Origin: Pseudoduganella umbonata
GTDB lineage: Bacteria; Pseudomonadota; Gammaproteobacteria; Burkholderiales; Burkholderiaceae_D
Direction of reading: 5' to 3'
Assembly: GCF_014192225.1 (NCBI RefSeq)
Contig: NZ_JACHXS010000014.1
Location: forward strand, 1 to 64,000
Length of the DNA: 64,000 bases
Positions 61,202 to 64,000 of the stretch are shown here, piece after piece (the stretch's first letter is position 1; each line of letters begins with the position of its first letter). Under the pieces are notes generated by a model that was given only the letters and a program-made list of their open reading frames with translations, had not been told where the DNA came from and made no database searches. The translations under genes and the position numbers were made by a program.

Positions 61202-62437
61202 ATGATGCATGCTCCCGCCACGTCCACTCCCGATCCCCTTCCCGCCGCACCGGACGACGGGCCGCCCGGCCTCGCTGCCTGGCTGGCCGTCCTGTCGGTG
61301 GGCATCGGCGCCTTCGCGCTGGTCACCGCCGAGTTCCTGCCGGTCGGCCTGCTGCCGCAGATGGCTGCGGATCTGCATGTCACCGAAGGCCTGGCCGGAC
61401 TGCTCGTGACCGTTCCCGGCATCGTCGCCGCCATTTCCGCCCTGGCGGTGACCGTCGGTGTGGGGCGGGCCGACCGGCGCCATGTGCTGTGGGGGCTGAT
61501 GGGCGTGATGGTGATCTCGAACCTGCTGGTAACGTTCGCCACGTCGTTCTGGCCCATCCTGCTGGGCCGTTCCCTGCTGGGTATCGGTGTGGGCGGCTTC
61601 TGGTCGATCGGCGTCGCCATCGGACCGCGGCTGGTGCCGCTGCGCTACACCACCCGCGCCACCGCGCTGATCTTCGGCGGGGTCTCGATCGGCACCGTGG
61701 CCGGTGTCCCGGCCGGCGCGCTGATCGGCGAACTGTTCGGCTGGCGCACCGCGTTCGGCATCGCCGCCGGCATCGGCGTGCTGGTGCTGGCGATCCAGGT
61801 CTTCCTGCTGCCGCCGCTGCCGCCCACCAGGGCCACGAAGGCGCGCGACCTGCCGCTGCTGCTGAAGAATGCCAAGGCCCGGGTCGGCCTGGCGGCCACG
61901 GTGCTGATGTTCGTCGGCCAGTTCGCCGCCTACACCTACATCACGCCCTTCCTCGTGCAGGTATCGGCGATGAGCGTGCGCACGGTCAGCGTCCTGCTGC
62001 TCGCCTATGGCGCTGCCGGATTCCTCGGCAACATCGTCGGCGGCTGGGCCGCGGAGCGCAGTGCCCGCGGCGCACTGATCGGCACGGGACTGGTCGTCGG
62101 CCTGGCAACGGTGGCCTTGCCGCTGTTCGGCCAGAATGCGATTGCCGCGACGGTCCTGGTCATGGTATGGGGACTGGGTTTCGGCGCGATGCCGATCTCC
62201 CTGCAGAACTGGATGTTCCGCGCCGCGCCGGACGGCATGGAAACGGGTGGCGCACTGTTCGTCGCTACCGCGCAGGTGGCGCTGGCCTCGGGCGCGGGCG
62301 TCGGCGGCCTGGCCGTCGACCACCTGGGCGTGCCGAGCGCGATGCTGGTCGGCGGCGCATTCGCACTGGCCACCGCCGCGGTCGGCTGGCACTTCGGCCG
62401 CGAACGCAACCGTACCACGCTGCATGCCGTCCACTGA
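61202..62437 (+). CDS. MFS efflux transporter (DHA1 type)
   Basis: 411 residues from the ATG at 61202, with AAGGAA before it. Twelve membrane helices; ALVTAEFLPVGLLPQMAADL and GVSIGTVAGVPAGALIGELF (motif C antiporter signature) are seen. It is close to the NepI/AraJ-type pumps. The TetR protein and the two operators indicate substrate-induced expression, so a toxic small molecule is probably exported. Confidence 0.88.
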   Translation: MMHAPATSTPDPLPAAPDDGPPGLAAWLAVLSVGIGAFALVTAEFLPVGLLPQMAADLHVTEGLAGLLVTVPGIVAAISALAVTVGVGRADRRHVLWGLMGVMVISNLLVTFATSFWPILLGRSLLGIGVGGFWSIGVAIGPRLVPLRYTTRATALIFGGVSIGTVAGVPAGALIGELFGWRTAFGIAAGIGVLVLAIQVFLLPPLPPTRATKARDLPLLLKNAKARVGLAATVLMFVGQFAAYTYITPFLVQVSAMSVRTVSVLLLAYGAAGFLGNIVGGWAAERSARGALIGTGLVVGLATVALPLFGQNAIAATVLVMVWGLGFGAMPISLQNWMFRAAPDGMETGGALFVATAQVALASGAGVGGLAVDHLGVPSAMLVGGAFALATAAVGWHFGRERNRTTLHAVH

Positions 62438-62448
62438 GGGCCCGCCCC

Positions 62449-62580
62449 AAAACCGGTGACAGACACCAGTTATTCTGGAATATTCGTTGCAAAAAAACCG
62501 GTGACAGACACTAGTTATTCTGGAACATCCGTTGCAAAAAAACGGGTGTCTGTCACCGGTTTTAGAGCCTGCCACCGGTT
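62449..62580. repeat. Cluster of ACCGGTGACAGACACC palindromes between convergent genes
   Basis: Two direct copies (about 62449-62466 and 62491-62511, with AGTTATTCTGGAATATTCGT between them) and one inverted copy (62545-62563, GGTGTCTGTCACCGGTTTT) plus a fragment at 62571-62583. The inverted copy can form a hairpin with either direct copy. Same family as 42746-42830. It lies after the MFS stop and before the convergent gene's stop. Confidence 0.8.
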
Positions 62581-62588
62581 TTCGGGTG

Positions 62589-62885
62589 TCAGATGCGGCC
62601 GCGCCTGAATTCGGCGAGGAATTTTCTGGCCTGCGCCGGGGTCAGCACGACCACGGCATCGCCATGGTAGACATACAGGAATGGCGCGCCGCCGAGCCGG
62701 TCGGTTAGCTTCGCATGGACCAGGAAGCGCGTGCCTACCGGGTAATCGGTGACGAACGCGCGCGAGCATTGCACGCGCAGCAGCGGATGGTAGGCCTGGC
62801 CGACCATCGGCCGCACGCGCACGGTGCCCCGGTCGTCGAACGTTTCCACGGCCACCTCGCGGTAGGCGGACAGGTCGCGTGACAT
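62589..62885 (-). CDS. Small conserved-looking protein of unknown function
   Basis: 98 residues, no signal peptide or membrane helix. Basic C-terminus (ARKFLAEFRRGRI). The central part (RVRPMVGQAYHPLLRVQCS, YPVGTRFLVHAKLTDRLGG) reads like a small beta-barrel protein. I do not recognise a family. It lies 14 bases downstream of ispF on the same strand and may be co-transcribed with ispDF. Confidence 0.6.
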   Translation of the reverse strand: MSRDLSAYREVAVETFDDRGTVRVRPMVGQAYHPLLRVQCSRAFVTDYPVGTRFLVHAKLTDRLGGAPFLYVYHGDAVVVLTPAQARKFLAEFRRGRI

Positions 62886-62899
62886 TCAGCGCGGCCCCG

Positions 62900-63394
62900 T
62901 CATTCCGGGCGCAGCACCAGCAGCGCGACCGCTTCGGCGTTGATGCCCTCCTCGCGGCCCAGGTAGCCCATCTTTTCGTTGGTCTTCGCCTTGACGTTGA
63001 CCTGGTCCGGCTCGACGCCCAGGTCGGCAGCGATGTTGGCAACCATCGTGGCGATGTGCGGCGCCATCTTCGGCCGCTGGGCGATGATCGTCGCGTCGAC
63101 GTTGCCGATGTCGTAGCCCGTCGCTTTCACCCTGTCCGCGGCGGCGCGCAGCAGCACGCGCGAATCGGCGCCCTTGAATTCGATGGCGGTGTCCGGGAAG
63201 TGCTTGCCGATGTCGCCCAGCGCGGCGGCGCCGAGGATTGCGTCGGTGACGGCGTGCAGCAGCGCATCGGCATCGGAGTGGCCGTCGAGCCCTTTGACGT
63301 GGGGAATGTCGACGCCGCCGAGTATCAGTTTGCGGCCTTCGACGAGACGATGGCTGTCATAGCCCTGGCCGATGCGGAACGGGAGTTTTTTCAT
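62900..63394 (-). CDS. ispF: 2-C-methyl-D-erythritol 2,4-cyclodiphosphate synthase
   Basis: 164 residues. The metal ligands are in GQGYDSHRLVEG and LDGHSDADALLHAVTDAIL; the family motifs GDIGKHFPDT and the C-terminal KAKTNEKMGYLGREEGI are intact. It acts in the MEP pathway of isoprenoid synthesis (CDP-ME-2-phosphate to MEcPP). Its ATG overlaps the ispD stop by four bases, the usual ispDF order. Confidence 0.95.
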   Translation of the reverse strand: MKKLPFRIGQGYDSHRLVEGRKLILGGVDIPHVKGLDGHSDADALLHAVTDAILGAAALGDIGKHFPDTAIEFKGADSRVLLRAAADRVKATGYDIGNVDATIIAQRPKMAPHIATMVANIAADLGVEPDQVNVKAKTNEKMGYLGREEGINAEAVALLVLRPE

Positions 63395-64000
63395 TGCGTG
63401 GATTCCATCGATAAATACATTTCGGCGATACGGATGTCGGCCGGCAGCGTCACCTTCAGGTTGCGCGGATGGCCCTCGACCAGCCGCGGCGACAGGCCGA
63501 GCAGTTCGACGGCGCTGGCGTCGTCGGTGATCGCATCCGGATCGGGCGCTTCCTCGAGCGCACGTCGCAGCAGCGCGCTGGGAAACATCTGCGGCGTCTG
63601 GGCCAGCCATAGTCCGTCGCGCGGCGTGGTGGTGACGGTGCCGCCGCGCTTGCTTTTCACCGTGTCGACGACCGGCAGCGCGAGCAGGCCGCCGGCCGGC
63701 TCCGCGCCCGCTTCGGCGACCAGCTTTTCGATCAGTTCCGGCGTCAGACCGGGCCGCGCCGCGTCGTGCACCAGCACGCGGTCTTCCGCGCCGATGCGCG
63801 ATGCCAGCAGCCGCAGCCCGTTGCGGATCGATTCCATCCGCGTGGCGCCGCCGCAGCGCAGCACCGTCACGCCATCCAGGTCGGCCGGCAATACGTCGTC
63901 GGCATAGCCATCGTCCGCGCTGACGACGACGTACGTGTGCGCAACCAGTGGCGAACGCAGGAACGCCTCGACCGTATGCCGCAGCATCGGCTTGCCCAGC
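63391..64000 (-). CDS. ispD: 2-C-methyl-D-erythritol 4-phosphate cytidylyltransferase (5' end outside window)
   Basis: The frame continues past the right edge, so the N-terminus with the nucleotide-binding loop is missing and about 200 residues are seen. The visible part has AEDRVLVHDAARPGL and the domain order ALPVVDTVKSKRGG, RDGLWLAQTPQMF and AITDDASAVELLG, all characteristic of IspD. It makes CDP-ME from MEP and CTP. Followed directly by ispF, as is common in Proteobacteria. Confidence 0.93.
   Translation of the reverse strand, partial: LGKPMLRHTVEAFLRSPLVAHTYVVVSADDGYADDVLPADLDGVTVLRCGGATRMESIRNGLRLLASRIGAEDRVLVHDAARPGLTPELIEKLVAEAGAEPAGGLLALPVVDTVKSKRGGTVTTTPRDGLWLAQTPQMFPSALLRRALEEAPDPDAITDDASAVELLGLSPRLVEGHPRNLKVTLPADIRIAEMYLSMESTQ

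Noticed and set aside
15946..62580. Palindromic repeats as ends of insertion sequences
   Set aside because: No transposase is between or next to any copies, and no target-site duplication is visible; they look like REP-type elements.

Overview
The window is GC-rich DNA with dense, often overlapping genes. The gene content (OmpR/EnvZ pair, MdtABC-type RND operon, ispDF, PEP-CTERM protein, bacteriophytochrome, DUF4214/Ig-like giant protein) suggests a betaproteobacterium of the Oxalobacteraceae, of the Massilia/Duganella/Pseudoduganella type. This is an inference from gene families and style; no rRNA or tRNA gene is visible. No insertion sequence, integrase, phage module or CRISPR array was seen.

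Layout. 0.1-2.9 kb: small secreted polyQ protein and a divergent OmpR/EnvZ-like pair. 3.0-6.0 kb: a VOC protein, two YCII proteins and a DUF6596 sigma factor in one operon. 6.1-7.4 kb: GFA enzyme, Imm26-like protein and a ferritin-like protein that resembles encapsulated ferritin but has lost nearly all iron ligands. 7.5-10.9 kb: a TPP riboswitch in front of a TonB receptor, facing a PnuC-type transporter and a small P-loop kinase; together they look like a thiamine (or related vitamin) uptake locus. 11.1-15.9 kb: S9 and S46 peptidases and a DUF1810 protein. 16.1-25.4 kb: a four-gene RND efflux operon with 4-base overlaps. 25.7-34.7 kb: one giant secreted protein with 18 Ig-like repeats, an RTX block and a DUF4214 end. 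35.1-37.9 kb: a PAS-GGDEF-EAL protein.

38-49 kb: housekeeping and accessory genes on both strands (SppA, sodium symporter, dGTPase, acyl-CoA dehydrogenase-like protein, PEP-CTERM protein, DUF3861, MFS, DUF3820, KGG stress protein, DMT transporter). 48.7-51.9 kb: an HDOD protein overlapping a GGDEF-EAL protein whose GGDEF motif is broken. 52-54.6 kb: LysR/pirin divergent pair and ribA. 54.8-60.0 kb: a tight operon of trypsin-like protease, FHA membrane protein, heme oxygenase and bacteriophytochrome kinase. 60-62.4 kb: VOC and TetR genes facing an MFS pump across a shared operator region. 62.6-64.0 kb: a small unknown gene, ispF and the 5'-truncated-by-window ispD.

Cross-cutting themes. Two c-di-GMP enzymes and a red-light receptor kinase suggest light- and surface-linked behaviour, together with a giant repeat protein likely exported by a type I system that is not in the window. 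A family of short palindromes with the core ACCGGTG-N5-CACCGGT or the related GTGTCGGACACC recurs at gene ends, and in one place it has become part of a protein N-terminus. The most novel-looking items are the ligand-less ferritin homologue, the protease-FHA-BphO-BphP operon, the TPP-controlled receptor next to PnuC plus kinase, and the two-level tandem repeat of the giant gene.
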